Shown here: one piece after another, positions 33,215 to 44,345 of the stretch
How the letters are laid out: every line of letters begins with the position of its first letter
Numbering within the stretch: the first letter of the stretch is position 1
The notes under the pieces: generated by a model
Seen by the model: the letters and a program-made list of their open reading frames with translations, nothing else
Told to the model about the DNA's origin: nothing
The model's database searches: none
Translations under genes and position numbers: made by a program
NCBI RefSeq assembly: GCF_017591425.1
Contig: NW_024465751.1
Coordinates: 7,688,001-7,752,000 of the forward strand
From: Ochotona curzoniae
Lineage: Eukaryota; Chordata; Mammalia; Lagomorpha; Ochotonidae
Direction: 5' to 3'
Length of the DNA: 64,000 nt

Positions 33215-33590
33215 CATCTTTGTTCTGCTACTATAACAAAACATCTGAGGCTGAGAACCTTGTATAGAAAGGGGGGTTTCTCATTGTTGTGAAGGTAGAA
33301 AGTCCAAGATGGCTCAGCTCCATCAGCTCAGCCCTGTGAGGGCCCCTGTATTACATCGTGGCATGACAAACAACGCTGGAGTGGGAGTGGGTACAAGAAA
33401 GCGAGCACCTAGTAAGACAGAAAGTTAGAAGGGTCAGGGGTCTGGCTCACTCTTCACTACGAAGACCCACTCTCATGGGAACTTCGTCCCCAGGATGAAC
33501 ATTAGTCCCCTCCTACCTCCTTTCGTGTCACCACACTGGGTTCACGCTTCCAGCACATACATCATTTGGGCACACACTGAAACCACTGTA
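33215..33590 (-). mobile_element. ERVL-MaLR-type solo LTR (MST/THE1 class), antisense
   Basis: Plus-strand landmarks follow the antisense LTR: 'tctgctactataacaaaaca', 'gaaggtagaaagtccaagat', 'agccctgtgagggcccctgt', 'gacccactctcatgggaact' and 'ccccaggatgaacattagtc'. No internal retroviral sequence is attached; it is a non-coding solo LTR. Confidence 0.75.
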
Positions 33591-33617
33591 AACTAAAGCA
33601 AAGACCAATAAAACCTT

Positions 33618-33950
33618 ACCTTTGGGCTAGTGCAATGGCTGAAATGACAAATCCTCTGCCTATAAGCGCCAGTATCCCATATGGGCACAGGTTCGTTGTA
33701 TCCTGGCTGTGCCACTTCCCGTCCAGCTCCCCGCTTGTGGCCTGGAAAAGCACCGGAGAATGCTCAAATCCTTGTGTCCCTGCACCCACTTGGGAGACCC
33801 AGAAGAAGCCCCTGGCTTCAGATTGGCTCTGCTCCAGTTTTGCAGCCATTTGGGGAATGAACTAGCAGATGGAAGATCTGTCTCTCTGTCTTCTTCTCTC
33901 TATAAATCTGTCTTTCCAATGCAAATAAATCTTTTTTTAAAGAAAAAAAG
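33618..33950 (+). mobile_element. C-SINE, plus strand
   Basis: 'gggctagtgcaatggctgaa', 'gcgccagtatcccatatggg', 'tccagctccccgcttgtggc', 'ctgcacccacttgggagacc', 'gcagccatttggggaatgaa', 'atctgtctttccaatgcaaa' and a tail ending in A-rich sequence. Well preserved and full length. Confidence 0.95.
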
Positions 33951-33989
33951 TCTCCCTTAGGTGATAATCAGGAGTGATTGGATCAGGAC

Positions 33990-34200
33990 CCAGAAGGCCA
34001 GGAGCTGGATGTTCAAGTTGCAAAACCTCCCCAGTGATGCTAACAAGCAAGCAAGGTGAAGCACAATCATTACCTCTGCAGGTCATGGAAGCTTCTCATA
34101 CTCGACATGAAACAGATCAACTGGGATCCTATTAAACCACAACTTCCAATTTAGGAAATCTGGGATGGAGTGGGGCTTAGGATCTTGCTTTTTTCATAAA
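33990..34200 (+). mobile_element. MER5-like hAT DNA-transposon fragment
   Basis: 'cctccccagtgatgctaaca' and 'aaatctgggatggagtgggg' with 'cttaggatcttgc' match the MER5/MER20-type order (cccaggtgatgctgat; tctggggtggggcctgggcatc). Non-coding. Confidence 0.5.
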
Positions 34201-35810
34201 ATCTGCTTTCTCCCTGTCATGCCATTCATCCTTCCAAGCTGTCTCCTCAGACTAGGGTCACACTTTGAATATCCAGGCTCCTGGTCATGGTGATAATATG
34301 AGTTTTCACTTAGGTGCCCAAGAAAGACCTTGAGGAGTTTTACAGGGTTAAACAGTATGCTCTGTTCTTGAATGGTCAATAATCTGGCAACTCTATAAAG
34401 AACAATGCACTGGGTGCAGAGCAGGGGCTGGTGCACACGGTGCAGACAGAAGCCTAAAGGCTGCCCAAGCCCAGAGGTCCCACAGACTCCTAGGCTGTTC
34501 TGGAAACAGGTCACGGATGCCCAGGCCTGGCACAGAAGGCCAAGTGAAGGAATTATCAAGCCTCAGCGTGGGCAGAGTGGCAGTGCTGAGGGACACTCCT
34601 TTGGCTTCCAACTGCCTCATGGGGATCTTTCTTTGGGTATGGGGATATCATTCTCTCTCAGGTGGCTGAGTTGTCAGTAGGGCTCCATGGAGAGTGTCGT
34701 GCCCTCTGGCATATCCCATGCATTCCCCAGACAGCTGGGGAAGCAGGTAACATCCTGAATTCTGTGAGGCTACCCCAACCTGATCTAGATCCTGGTTCCA
34801 GCTCCTACCCCAGCCCTTCTGAAAATTCTGCTGGGTCTTTCTGGTTCCTTCCTCTAGGTGCTTGGATTAGAGTTCCAGAAAAAAGGGTTTCCCTTTCCTA
34901 GGAAGGACTGAAAGCCTTTGATAAAACTCTCCTCTCTTCATGCTGTTTCCCTCCCACCCCGGTGAGTCACACTGCTAGAAAACAACCAACAGGGCTAAAT
35001 GGGATAATAGCAACGACACTGGTGACTCAGCTGACACCAACAGCCCTCCACAGGCCCAGAGGCCACACAGCAGGCAGGAGGCTGCCTTTGGAAGAGGAGC
35101 GTGATTGTGGAGAAAGGATTCATCCCAGAGAGGTTCCGCTCTCATCCTGCTTGCAGACGGCATTTCACAACATGTTCTGTTCCACTGGGAGCAGCCTGGA
35201 GCTGGGGTTCTAGTATGACTCACGTAGGCAAAAGAGGGTGGAGCAAGGGAGTCAGGACCCAGGGTGGGTAGAAGTGGGCAAACCTTCTCCAGTGGTCACG
35301 GGCAGCACACAGTGCCCACGTTTCTCCAACCAAGCTCCCATCAAAATGAACTTGGATCTGAGGGTTTGTATGTGGAATGTCATGGATTTCTGGGGCTTTT
35401 AAAATTCTGTTCCCCATCTTAAACTTAGTAGCAACTAATTGGTGGAATTCACATAGACAAAACTAATCCCCTCTGAAGCTGGGCACTGAACCAGTTCTCT
35501 CTACTTTTCCAGTGTTTTTAATTTTCTGTGATAAAATTTGTTGCTACTGTCGCTTTTCGGAGCTTTGACCTGGTCCCCTTTCTCCAGGCCTTAACCTCAA
35601 TACTAACACTTTGTTGGTAAAGTTTGGTCACTTCACTTTCCTTCCTGGGACTCAGTCTCCCTGGAGGTCAGACTGTCCACTGGTCAAGGCAGCCATCAGC
35701 ACTAGTGCTGTGTGTGGTCTTGTGCAGCTCTGCTTCCCTAGAAACTTTTGTTTCTAAGCTCTCACTGTCCCCAAGTCCCCCAAAGACTGCTTTCAGAGCA
35801 AATGTGAGTG
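34201..35810. other. Unassigned sequence, 1.6 kb
   Basis: No repeat recognised. Moderate GC content with many random open frames up to 121 codons on both strands. No exon-like signal. Confidence 0.45.
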
Positions 35811-35913
35811 GCACACATAGCACAGTGGTTAGAGCAGGGATTCTGAAACCTGCTTCAATGTGGATCCCATCACCCCCTTCTGTGCACCTCTTCTTCTCTC
35901 TGGACCTCAACTT
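35811..35913 (+). mobile_element. MIR SINE, sense, 5' part (split by a C-SINE)
   Basis: 'agcacagtggttagagcagg' with 'gattctgaaacctgcttc' is the MIR head. The element continues at 36236 after the C-SINE insertion. Confidence 0.75.
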
Positions 35914-36222
35914 CTTTTTTTCAAGGGTGATTATTTATTTGAAAGGCAGCATTATAGAGAGAAGGTGAAACAGAGAGAGCTCTTTCATCTACTGGTTCAC
36001 TTCCCCTGATGGCTATAATGGCTGGCCTGAAGACAAAAACCTGAAACTCCATCTAGGACCCTCATGCAGGTGACAGGGTCCCAATGACTTGCACCACCTT
36101 TTCAGGTGCATTAGCACAGAGCTGATTTGGACATAAGAGCAGCCAGAACTCAAGCCAACACTCATGTTGGATACTGATATTGTAGGCAGCAGCTTAACTT
36201 GCTGCAGCACAGCACTGGCGCC
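35914..36222 (-). mobile_element. C-SINE nested in a MIR, minus strand
   Basis: T-rich tail on the left, 'tttgaaaggcagcattatag', 'tctactggttcacttcccct' and head 'cttaacttgctgcagcacag' on the right. The 13-bp duplications tggacctcaactt (35901-35913) and tggacctcaattt (36223-36235) bracket it with one mismatch. Confidence 0.92.
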
Positions 36223-36345
36223 TGGACCTCAATTTCCCAAACTAAAAAATGGGGATATGAATGTATAACTCATGCTATTACAGAGATTCAATAATATTTT
36301 TATTTATAAATGTGGAAAACAGTGCATGGTATGTGGTATTACAGA
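36223..36345 (+). mobile_element. MIR SINE, sense, 3' part
   Basis: 'ctcaatttcccaaactaaaa' with 'aatggggatatgaatg', then 'ttacagagattcaataatat' and 'acagtgcatggtatgtggta' continue the MIR that starts at 35811. Confidence 0.75.
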
Positions 36346-36394
36346 GGAAGAACTCAACAAAAAGAAATCAAAAGGAAGGGCAGCCAGCTGATCC

Positions 36395-36612
36395 TCTGTT
36401 AGGGCTGGCAAACTGTCTCACTTAAGTGCAAGATGCTATTTTCAGCCTCACGAGTCATATGGTTTTTGTCACAACTATTCATCTCTACCACGAAAGCCAC
36501 AAATAGAGGACACGTAAGCAACTGAGCATGACTGTGTTTCTAATAAAATTTTTATTTCTGAAGACAAGCAGTAAACACATTTGGTTTGTGGGCTGTACTT
36601 TGCTGAGCTCTG
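36395..36612 (+). mobile_element. hAT-type miniature DNA transposon
   Basis: 'gggctggcaaactgtctcac', 'atatggtttttgtcacaact', 'tctaccacgaaagccacaaa' with 'tagaggacacgtaagc', 'tgactgtgtttctaataaaa' and 'ggtttgtgggctgtactttg' with 'ctgagctctg' follow a common mammalian element with imperfect inverted ends (ggttggcaaact / agtttgccgacc type). I do not give it a family name. Confidence 0.65.
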
Positions 36613-36784
36613 TTCCACCAGGTGATAGAAAGGGGGACGGGCTGTGGATCTAGGGAGGTTGAGACTGACTGATCCTCTGGTAACGCACCCCTCCTCCATG
36701 GGTTCCATGTCCAGCATCTCCTTTGAGCCTCACAGTAACTATAAGCACCAATAATGCAATTCCATTTCACAGTCATAGCTGGCA

Positions 36785-37000
36785 ATTACTGAGTGCCCAC
36801 AAAGAACCAGACAACACACAAAGTACCTTTTAACCTTCCCCAGGCCCATCACATTTTACACATGGCAATCTTGGGCTCAAAAAGTTAAACTAAGTCACCA
36901 ACAGCCACATAGCTAGTTGATGGTAGCAGATGATGAGACCTGACAGACAGATTTCAAATATGAATCCTGGACTCCCCTCTGATGAAGCAAGGCAGACCAA
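36785..37000 (-). mobile_element. MIR SINE, antisense
   Basis: 'tactgagtgcccacaaagaa' with 'ccagac', 'catcacattttacacatggc' and 'taagtcaccaacagccacat' with 'agctagttgatgg' follow the antisense MIR order. A second, shorter antisense MIR fragment may precede it (36715-36785). Confidence 0.75.
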
Positions 37001-37059
37001 ATGCCTTCTCGATAAAGCCGAGCTCTGCAGGACAAGCAGCATCAATAATGCGATGAAGA

Positions 37060-37130
37060 GTGTGGGTGAGGGGAGAATAACTAGTATATCAGGCACAGAG
37101 GATGGCATGAGCAAAAGCACACTGCCCCTA
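37060..37130 (-). mobile_element. L2 fragment, antisense
   Basis: 'gaggatggcatgagcaaaag' with 'cacactgcccc' resembles the antisense L2 'gaacagcatgtgcaaaggc' block. Confidence 0.4.
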
Positions 37131-37924
37131 CCAGAGGCACCGGAACATAAAATGAGGGGAAGGGAAAGTAGTAGAGGATAGAGACCAGGAAGGGTTGTAG
37201 GAAGTACCTGGACTTGAATTCCAGGAACTGAGCAGGTGTTTACCAAATATTCTTTGACCACCCCACATTTCCCAGTGACTCTTGTACCATTTCCAGGGCC
37301 ATGTGCCTCGCTCTGATGGATTTTGAGTGTGAGTGACATAAGTTACATCTAGCTAAGGAACCTTGAAGTGTCTCTTCCTTCTCTTTCTCTTCCCTACTTC
37401 GGGGCCCCTGAGGCTGTGAGTTCCATTGATGTCACTGTGGAGTCAGAGAATACAGTCTCTGTAGGCTTCAGTGTGGTGAAAGGTCAGCACTCATTGTGTG
37501 AAACCAGCAATGTTTTTGTGGTTGGTTTTGTCACTGTAGCACACCCTAGCCTAGCCTAACCATATATAATTAGTAGCCCTTGGGTCCACTAACAATAAAA
37601 TTATCTCTCTTTCCTATATCTACACCATGTGATGCCAAGTTTCCCTGTTTCTTTAACTTTCTTTTGTTTTGCTTTTTTCATTTTCATAGACCATGGCAAA
37701 TTCTTTCCCCATGCCACCTGACACCTTCAAAACACCTTCTAATTTGTGCAAGCTCCTCTCTAGGTCAATGCCCAGAACTGACCGTGATGATCCAGATGAG
37801 CCTGACTTACTATAAAATGGGCATATCCACTATAGAAATACGCCAGACCATATTGTTGGAGCATGTGGAGCTGCCTGTGATTCAAACCACTTCTAAGTGT
37901 ATATGACAGGAGTTCCCTCTAAAC
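37131..37924. other. Unassigned sequence, 0.8 kb
   Basis: No repeat or gene recognised. Confidence 0.45.
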
Positions 37925-38288
37925 CCATTTTCTTTTTCTTTTTAGGATTTGTTTTATTTTTATTGGAAAAACAGGTCTACAGAGAAAAGGAAAAACAAAG
38001 AAAGAAAGATTTTTCCATCCACTGGTTTACTCCCCAAATGGCTGTAATGGCTGCTGTTTACTCCCAATGGCCAGAGCTGAGCCAATCCAAAGCTGAGAGC
38101 CAGAAGCTTCTTCTGGGTCTCACACACAGGCGATGGGTCTTAAGATTTGGGACCATCCTCTGCTGCTTTCCTAGGCTGTAAGCAGGGAGTTGGATGGGAA
38201 ATGGTACAGCCAGGATACAAACTGATGCCCAAATGGATGTCAACACTTGCGGGTAGAGGATTAGCCAATGAGCCATCATGTCGATCCC
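37925..38288 (-). mobile_element. C-SINE, minus strand
   Basis: T-rich left tail, 'ccatccactggtttactccc', 'gagccaatccaaagctgaga', 'cttcttctgggtctcacaca' and 'gctgtaagcagggagttgga', ending in head 'gattagccaatgagccatca'. It seems to carry an extra 20-30 bp in the middle where 'aatggctg' and 'actcccaatggc' repeat. Confidence 0.92.
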
Positions 38289-38527
38289 TAACTCCATCTT
38301 CTTATACAGTCTCTTTATAATTGGCTTCCAGTGCAGACTATGAGGCTCCATTATGCTTTCTTCCGGACCACTACATTTATCCCTTAACTATTTTTACCTA
38401 AATTGAGAGGATAGGACAACCCGAAGGAACAATAAGAAAGTTCTGCAAAGTGACCACAGTTCAGTGTTCCTTGCACCCAACACTCCCAGGTTCTTGGACA
38501 GACTGAGAAAGAGAACCTGGTGGGAAG
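38289..38527. other. Spacer between inverted C-SINEs
   Basis: About 240 bases of unassigned DNA separating two head-to-head C-SINE copies. Confidence 0.5.
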
Positions 38528-38812
38528 GGCTGGGTAGCAGAAGCAGAACACTTAAGATGTCGACATCCCATGTGAGAGTGCTTGGTTCCCATCCCAGCTA
38601 CTCTGCGCTTTCAATCCAGCTCCTTGCTCAGGTGTTTCCCACAAGGCAGCAGATAAAAGCTCAAATGCTTGGGCCTCCTGCCCAAATGGAAGACTAAGAC
38701 AGAGTCCCTGGCTGTTTTACAGCATTTGGACAGGGAGCCAGTGGACACAAAATAGCTCTCTTTCTGTATCTCCCTCTATTTTTCAGATAAATAAATGATT
38801 TTTTTTCAATGA
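38528..38812 (+). mobile_element. C-SINE, plus strand
   Basis: 'tcgacatcccatgtgagagt', 'caatccagctccttgctcag', 'gctcaaatgcttgggcctcc' and 'cagataaataaatgattttt'. Head partly decayed. Confidence 0.9.
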
Positions 38813-39134
38813 AAAAGAAAAAATGACTAAATACGAGCTCGGTTAAGGAGATTGATGCTTTAGTCTGATGCTTTTGAGCTGAAAGTGGAATCAGGAGCAT
38901 CATTCCATGTCTGTGAGGGCAAGCTATAGGCAAACACAGATGCCAGCACTGAAGAATTCCAAAACAATGGATGGTGTTTTTGGTTAAGAGGATAGGTCCT
39001 CTGGTCACTGGGTTTACCAGAACAACCTGGTGATCAGGATGACATCGGATCATATTGTCTGGAGATCTTGGCAAAGGAGGATCTCTCAGCGCCTGCCCTA
39101 AGAGTGGAAAAGTCCAGAGACTGCCCCTCACAGG
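38813..39134. other. Mostly unassigned
   Basis: 'ttaagaggataggtcctctg' near 38985 is faintly like the MIR head; otherwise nothing recognised. Confidence 0.35.
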
Positions 39135-39300
39135 TAGGGGGCACATAAAGTGGGCTTTGGAACCAAGGAAAGTCACGTTCAAAGGCTGGCCCCATCACTG
39201 AGCTCCTCCATGAACCTGCAGGCATTCACTCAACTCCTCTAAGCCATGGCTCCTTCATTTCTTTCACCTTGAAGGACTGCTGTGCACATGAAGGGAGGAA
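39135..39300 (+). mobile_element. MIR SINE fragment, sense
   Basis: 'gttcaaaggctggccccatc' with 'actgagctcctccatgaacc', then 'actcctctaagccatggctc' with 'cttcatttctt', follow sense MIR from the B-box side to the cctcatctgt core. Confidence 0.65.
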
Positions 39301-39404
39301 AAGGGGGATGCTTCTAACGCCTTTTCCTCCTGCAAAGTACATACTTACTCTCAGTAGATGCTGGATGGAAGGACTAAGGAGTAACCTTAAGAGTTGGAGG
39401 CTGT

Positions 39405-39520
39405 TTTGGAGTAATGGTCCATAGTGCATACTGCAATCACTGGGATTTTTACAAAAACAATTTCAACATCCTAGCTCACCTCCAGGGTGATTCAAACCAC
39501 CAAGATGACTAGGCTAGGGA
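39405..39520 (+). mobile_element. MER5-like hAT fragment
   Basis: 'atggtccatagtgcatactg' with 'caatcactgggatttttaca' and a distal 'ctccagggtgattcaaacca' resemble MER5-type elements (gcatcacctggga ... ctccaggtgattctgatgca). Confidence 0.45.
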
Positions 39521-40869
39521 GCAGGCTCAAGCACTACAACACAGTGGCTCCTACCTCCTGTAGACCAACTGATTTCCCCACCCACATGCACTCAGAATTG
39601 GAAGTCCCTGCCTGGAAGGCCATAGTGTCTTGACTGCCTGCCATGCAACATTCCAATCTCCTCTTGAGAGAGAGGGGAATTTGATGGTCTCTGTCTAGTG
39701 GAACCCAATACCCTAAGACCCTGCTTTGCCAGGAGATCACTTATGAATGCTACAACAAAGTGAAAGACAAAGTATTCTTCATAGTCTTTGGAGCTTTCTG
39801 TAAATCAGCATGCTTTTTCCATGCTTGTTGTGCTGTAGGAAATGCATCTAAAATTCAAGGAAACCAAGCTCTCAAGGTCCTAAATGAGAAGCAAGAAATA
39901 GCGACTGGATAATCCTGTGGTCAATGCACTCAAATATAAAAAAGGGAGGCAGCTCACCTGTCTGCAGGTGAGAGAGCCCTGGCTGTGTCTCAGGAGGTGC
40001 AGGAAAAAAGAAGTCTCTCTTTGTCTCCCTGTGCTAAGGGTGAAGTGAGTGGGAATGAGGAAGAAGAGGAGGTACTTTCACTACTCAAAACTGTTTGAAC
40101 TATTCCAGTAAAAATGAGGTGAGAGGGCAATACCACCTGATTGCATCTCAATAACATCTTGAGTGAAAAAATAAAAAGGATCTTGCTGGAAAAAACACAC
40201 ACACACACATTTGCTGCCCTTAAATTTCTAAGCCCTTCACACCCTGCCTGATTAAGGTTGTTGTTGAATTAATTAAGAGGCTGGCAAAAAAACTTTTTTA
40301 AAAATCACCTCTGTTCTTCAGCCAAAAATTTTCCTGAACCACCTGCAGCAGGAGAGCAATTAAGGCATGAGAAGTAGAAGTGCAATGAACCAGAGGAAGC
40401 CAGGCAAGTCCAGGAAGTAGACAGACACAAAGACACAGACAGAATGCTGCTCATGGAGTCAGCACCACCCCACAAGCTCAGCCTTCCTGACAGCCTGCCA
40501 TGGTACTATTTCTGATCTTCCTCAGAAGAGACATGAGCAAAGCAGTACAGATACCAAAATCCTGCCCCCTCGCAGTAGAGGACGAATGTGTAAATGAATT
40601 TGCACCTCTTTGTGAGGCAAGGCAGGGAAATGGAGGGCACCTGTAGGACATTTCAGACATCTACCAGTCTCACTATGCCAAGGGAAAACCCTATCTTCTC
40701 TTGCAACCAACACGTATGCGCACAAAGAACCCAGTGGGTTTTCCATGAACCCAAAGGAGCTGGCCCCTACTGGCACTTGCAAAGTCCCTTAGACATTCCG
40801 GCAGCATTCTGTCTACAACAACCAGGGCAGGATGCTGAGAGGCAAGGCAGTTCTCTAAGAGTCTAACTC
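39521..40869. other. Unassigned sequence, 1.35 kb
   Basis: Only a short (CA)n run at about 40194-40209 stands out. No repeat or gene recognised. Confidence 0.45.
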
Positions 40870-41010
40870 CATCCCTATACATGCCACTAGCTTATACTGA
40901 GACTTGAGCAAGCTACCCAACTTCTCTGTGCCTCAGTGTCCATGCCAATCAAGGTGATGGCAGTTGTTCGACCTGCTCCCCTAGGGTTGCTGTAAGAATG
41001 GGTTTGGAGG
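40870..41010 (+). mobile_element. MIR SINE fragment, sense
   Basis: 'gccactagcttatactgaga' with 'cttgagcaagctacccaact', 'ctctgtgcctcagtgtccat' and 'ctagggttgctgtaagaatg' follow sense MIR. Confidence 0.8.
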
Positions 41011-41324
41011 CTATGCATACAGATTGAGTCTGTATGCCACAACTGAAACGAGGAGCGTTAGGAATCTGTCTTGAACTCTTCCCAAATGGCAGTTGAGAAC
41101 GAGGAGGAAAAACAAGAGAGGGCTGTGCATGCTAGTGATAACAACAACCAGGATGGCAAAAGCCATGGCAAAGACTGTTGGGCTCCCTGGTACAGGCTTT
41201 GTCCACAGACTGAGCCACAACCAGGCAGCAAAGGAAAAATCTTGGCAAATCATTGTCTTCTCCTGAAGAGTACACCATGGCTGAAGGTAGAATCCTACAC
41301 AAAGAGAGTCACACTATTTAACTT

Positions 41325-41372
41325 GTTTTTTGTTTGTTTGTTTGTTTGTTTTTTGGGTTTTTTTTTTTTTTT
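41325..41372. repeat. (TTTG)n and (T)15 low-complexity tract
   Basis: Six TTTG units followed by GGG and a 15-T run. On the minus strand this is A-rich, like a retroposon tail, but no body is recognised at 41373 onward. Confidence 0.9.
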
Positions 41373-41667
41373 GCAAATCATTTTCAGCATTTCTTCTTGT
41401 TTACATCAAGGGTGAGCATATCAGAGAAGAAACAATCAGATTAGAATGGGTGGCTCCACCTGCCACTGATAACCAAGACTCCATGCAATAATGTTTATAT
41501 TCCACATCTCTGCCTAGATGCTTAGCAAGCCAATGCAGTTGAGATCAGTTATCAACTCTTCCTCTGGGCCCATGGGAGAAGGGAGGCACCCCCTCCCTTC
41601 CTTGGAGATGCTCTCCCAAGGGTTTGCTGCAATCTTTCTGAGCCAGAAAGCAGAAGAAGGAAGAAGG
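41373..41667. other. Unassigned sequence
   Basis: About 300 bases with nothing recognised. Confidence 0.45.
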
Positions 41668-41835
41668 CACCTAATGTTTATGGAGTGTTAACTAGGTGCT
41701 TTTCTTAATCCTCACAATTATCCTATGCAATAAAAATCATCACCCCCATTTTATAGGTGAGACAACCCAAGGTCTCAAAGATAAAGTGACTTGTGCAAGA
41801 TTACAGAACTAATAAGCAGTGCAGCCCTACCTTAT
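41668..41835 (-). mobile_element. MIR SINE, antisense
   Basis: 'tgtttatggagtgttaacta' with 'ggtgcttttcttaatcctca', 'cacccccattttataggtga' with 'gacaacccaaggtc', and 'gatagtgacttgtgcaag'-like text are the textbook antisense MIR order. Confidence 0.85.
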
Positions 41836-42249
41836 GGGAGGCCTGGCCCAACTCACCGCATGCTAAGTGGTGTGAGAAATGCAGAGAGGGGTATTCCAGG
41901 TGAATACCACCCTTCTAGCAGCTGTCAATCCTATAAACGAGACCAACAGAAAACACAAAGTGGAATATGATGAGTGGTAATCTACAAGAAAATGCATCTG
42001 GTTGCCCAAAGAACAGATGACATTGGAAGGAGACTATGACAAACAGGAAGGACCATAGCAGGAGATGCGTATGGAACCGAGTGGGAGACAGGAAAGAACA
42101 TCTGGGGAGGAAAATTGGCCCCAGACAAGACCTCAATTCCAAGAACATGAGGCAGATCTGGGAGTTGGAAGAGTGATAGTCGTATCACCCCCTGGCTTGT
42201 GGTCCCTTCGCTTCCAGGGTGTTCAGGAACTGGCTTCTTCCCAAGCCTC

Positions 42250-42605
42250 ACATCCAAGGTCCTTTTCTGGGACACTCTGGCCATGCTTTCTTCTCCCCAC
42301 TTGCACTCCTAATTTTTTATCAGTCTGGACCCTATTTATCTTGGGGATGGACCCTGTTTATCTTACCCTCACACTAGCACATGCAGGTTCCCCTCCAAAT
42401 GAATCTTACAGATCTTCCATTTCCCATATTGGGGCACTTCTCAAACTGCAAATCTTTGCCAGTTTAGTTGTCAGTATCTCCCACAAGGCTGTGCCTTCAA
42501 GAGAGCAGAGAGATTAATGTATTCCCCGGAGTTGAACACAGCACCTGATATATTGAAGATGGCAAGCACACAAAAGTAGGATGGTTGACTGAATGAATGA
42601 ACAAA
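42250..42605 (+). mobile_element. L2 LINE 3' end, sense
   Basis: 'acaaggctgtgccttcaaga' with 'gagcagagagattaatg', 'cagcacctgatatattgaag' and 'gttgactgaatgaatgaaca' follow the sense L2 terminus (gagggcagggaccatg ... cagcacctagcac ... gttgaatgaatga). The part before 42450 is a weaker match. Confidence 0.55.
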
Positions 42606-43354
42606 AAAATGGGAAGAGATCAGAAACAAAAGGGAAACTTGAAGTCAGGTTTTTGAGTTGAGAAGAATAGGGTTTGAATGGCAAATGAATTTTTCTATTT
42701 TTATTCCAGGGACAATGAGAGAGGGATCTTTTGGCTTTTGGGAGAGACAGCATATGTCCTGTTTACTGGGATGCATTGTGGAGAACATGAAAAGAAATGG
42801 GGACTGGAGATGCAGAGAGTCAACAGGAAGCTGTGCAGACAAGAGCAAAGGTGATGGTACAGACAAGAGACGCAACCTTTTATAAACCAGAACTATGAGG
42901 AAAGGAATACATCCGGGACGCACTGAAAGAGCCAACACTTGTTCTGGAAGATTAGCAGAGCTCCATGACGCCAGCAGTGACTACTGTGGACACGTCTGGG
43001 AAGGAGTGAGAAATTGCTATGTGCTCATAGAAACTCTTAAGAAATCCTACATAAATAAGTGGAAGCATTGGCCAGAGCACCCCGGGAAACAGCCTATTAT
43101 GTGACTCAGACCCTGAGAAATCTCTGCTGATGGCCTGGCGGGAGTATTCGTCAGCCCAATCTATCACTGCAAACTTCCAAGGGCTTCTGGGAGACTGAGG
43201 ACTGCAGGCTGTGGGAATCAGGGGTCATAAAACTTTCGCCCAGCTGCTCAGAGTGCCTGGCCAGGCCAATTAGGGCGGAGACTTTCCAGCACATCAAAAG
43301 GCTTTGGGAGCTGATCTCAGTAAGCTTCCTGCCCTCCCTGTGTGAGGAAGGTAG
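42606..43354. other. Unassigned sequence, 0.75 kb
   Basis: No repeat or gene recognised. Confidence 0.45.
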
Positions 43355-43470
43355 GAGTCAGGGCTCATTATCCTCATTTTACAGATGAAAAAAGTAGGTT
43401 CCCTGGTGACTAAGTCCCTCGCCTGGAGTCAAACAGCCAGGAAAGGGTGGGACCCAGAGTAAGCAAATCA
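43355..43470 (-). mobile_element. MIR SINE fragment, antisense
   Basis: 'ttatcctcattttacagatg' with 'aaaaaagtaggttccctgg' and 'caaacagccaggaaagggtg' match the antisense MIR core. Confidence 0.8.
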
Positions 43471-43779
43471 GTCACTGGCCTCCCAGCACACCTACCGCTC
43501 CACTGCAGCTGGGTTGCTCCCAGGAAATCTGGGCTGCACTTGGAATGTTTGGTGGGAGGTGGCCAACCCCATGGCACACACAGATTCTTCTAGACAGGCA
43601 CAGTGACTGGCATCTCCCCACGCACAGTCAAGTGTTTTACTAGCTTTCCTCACATTAGCACTTGTTGAAACCCAAGACCCCCCACCTACAAATAGCGACC
43701 AGGCTAACTTAGCCCACCTGTAAGCAAACCATTTCAGAGGGTATATGTCAGCTTACAGGCATCTCAAAGAACTTAGCTC
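43471..43779. other. Unassigned sequence
   Basis: About 310 bases with nothing recognised. Confidence 0.45.
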
Positions 43780-43990
43780 CAACTTCATAGACTAGTGTCT
43801 GGTTTTGATCTGGCCTTCATCATCCCCGACGTAGGCAAGTTCAGCATCTCTCTAAATCTTAGTTCTCACGTTTGTGAATTAAGGAGATTCAGTAAATCTC
43901 TCTAATTGCTTTATTGTGAAGATTTAATGAGATCAAGCCATGAAGTAATATAATGTAATGATCACTAACAAAGTTAGAAATTATTAATAG
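43780..43990 (+). mobile_element. MIR SINE, sense
   Basis: 'gacgtaggcaagttcagcat' with 'ctctctaaatcttagttctc', then 'gctttattgtgaagatttaa' with 'tgagatc', follow sense MIR through its 3' half. Confidence 0.75.
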
Positions 43991-44124
43991 TATTGATCCT
44001 GCAAGTGACCTGAACTTGAGCAGTAATTCTGAGTTCTCTATATGTGCGGTATGGCTGTACATTAAAGAATTAGGTCAAAATTTTAGCATTTAATCAATGT
44101 CTTCTTCCAAGTTAAAAAAAAATC

Positions 44125-44255
44125 AGATTTTTTTTTCTGAAAATTTAAATTTGAAAGGCAAAGTTATAGAGAGAGGAGGAGAGACAGAGAGAGAGATCCT
44201 TCCATATGCTAGTTCCAAATGCCACAAAGGTTGGTGTTAGGCCAGACCAGAGCCT
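44125..44255 (-). mobile_element. C-SINE 3' fragment, minus strand
   Basis: T-rich tail followed by 'aatttgaaaggcaaagttat', 'gagagacagagagagagatc' and 'cttccatatgctagttccaa'. Only the tail-proximal third is clear; the head is missing. Confidence 0.85.
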
Positions 44256-44345
44256 TGATGACAATGTGGTGCTCTCTCAACGAAGCTACTGCCAATTAAT
44301 TCTTCTCCAACTTTTTCCAGTTGTAGCTACAATTTCACTAGCTCA

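Noticed and set aside
38694..39182. 162-codon minus frame
   Set aside because: It starts in non-repeat DNA and runs into the A-rich end of a C-SINE; no recognisable protein features.
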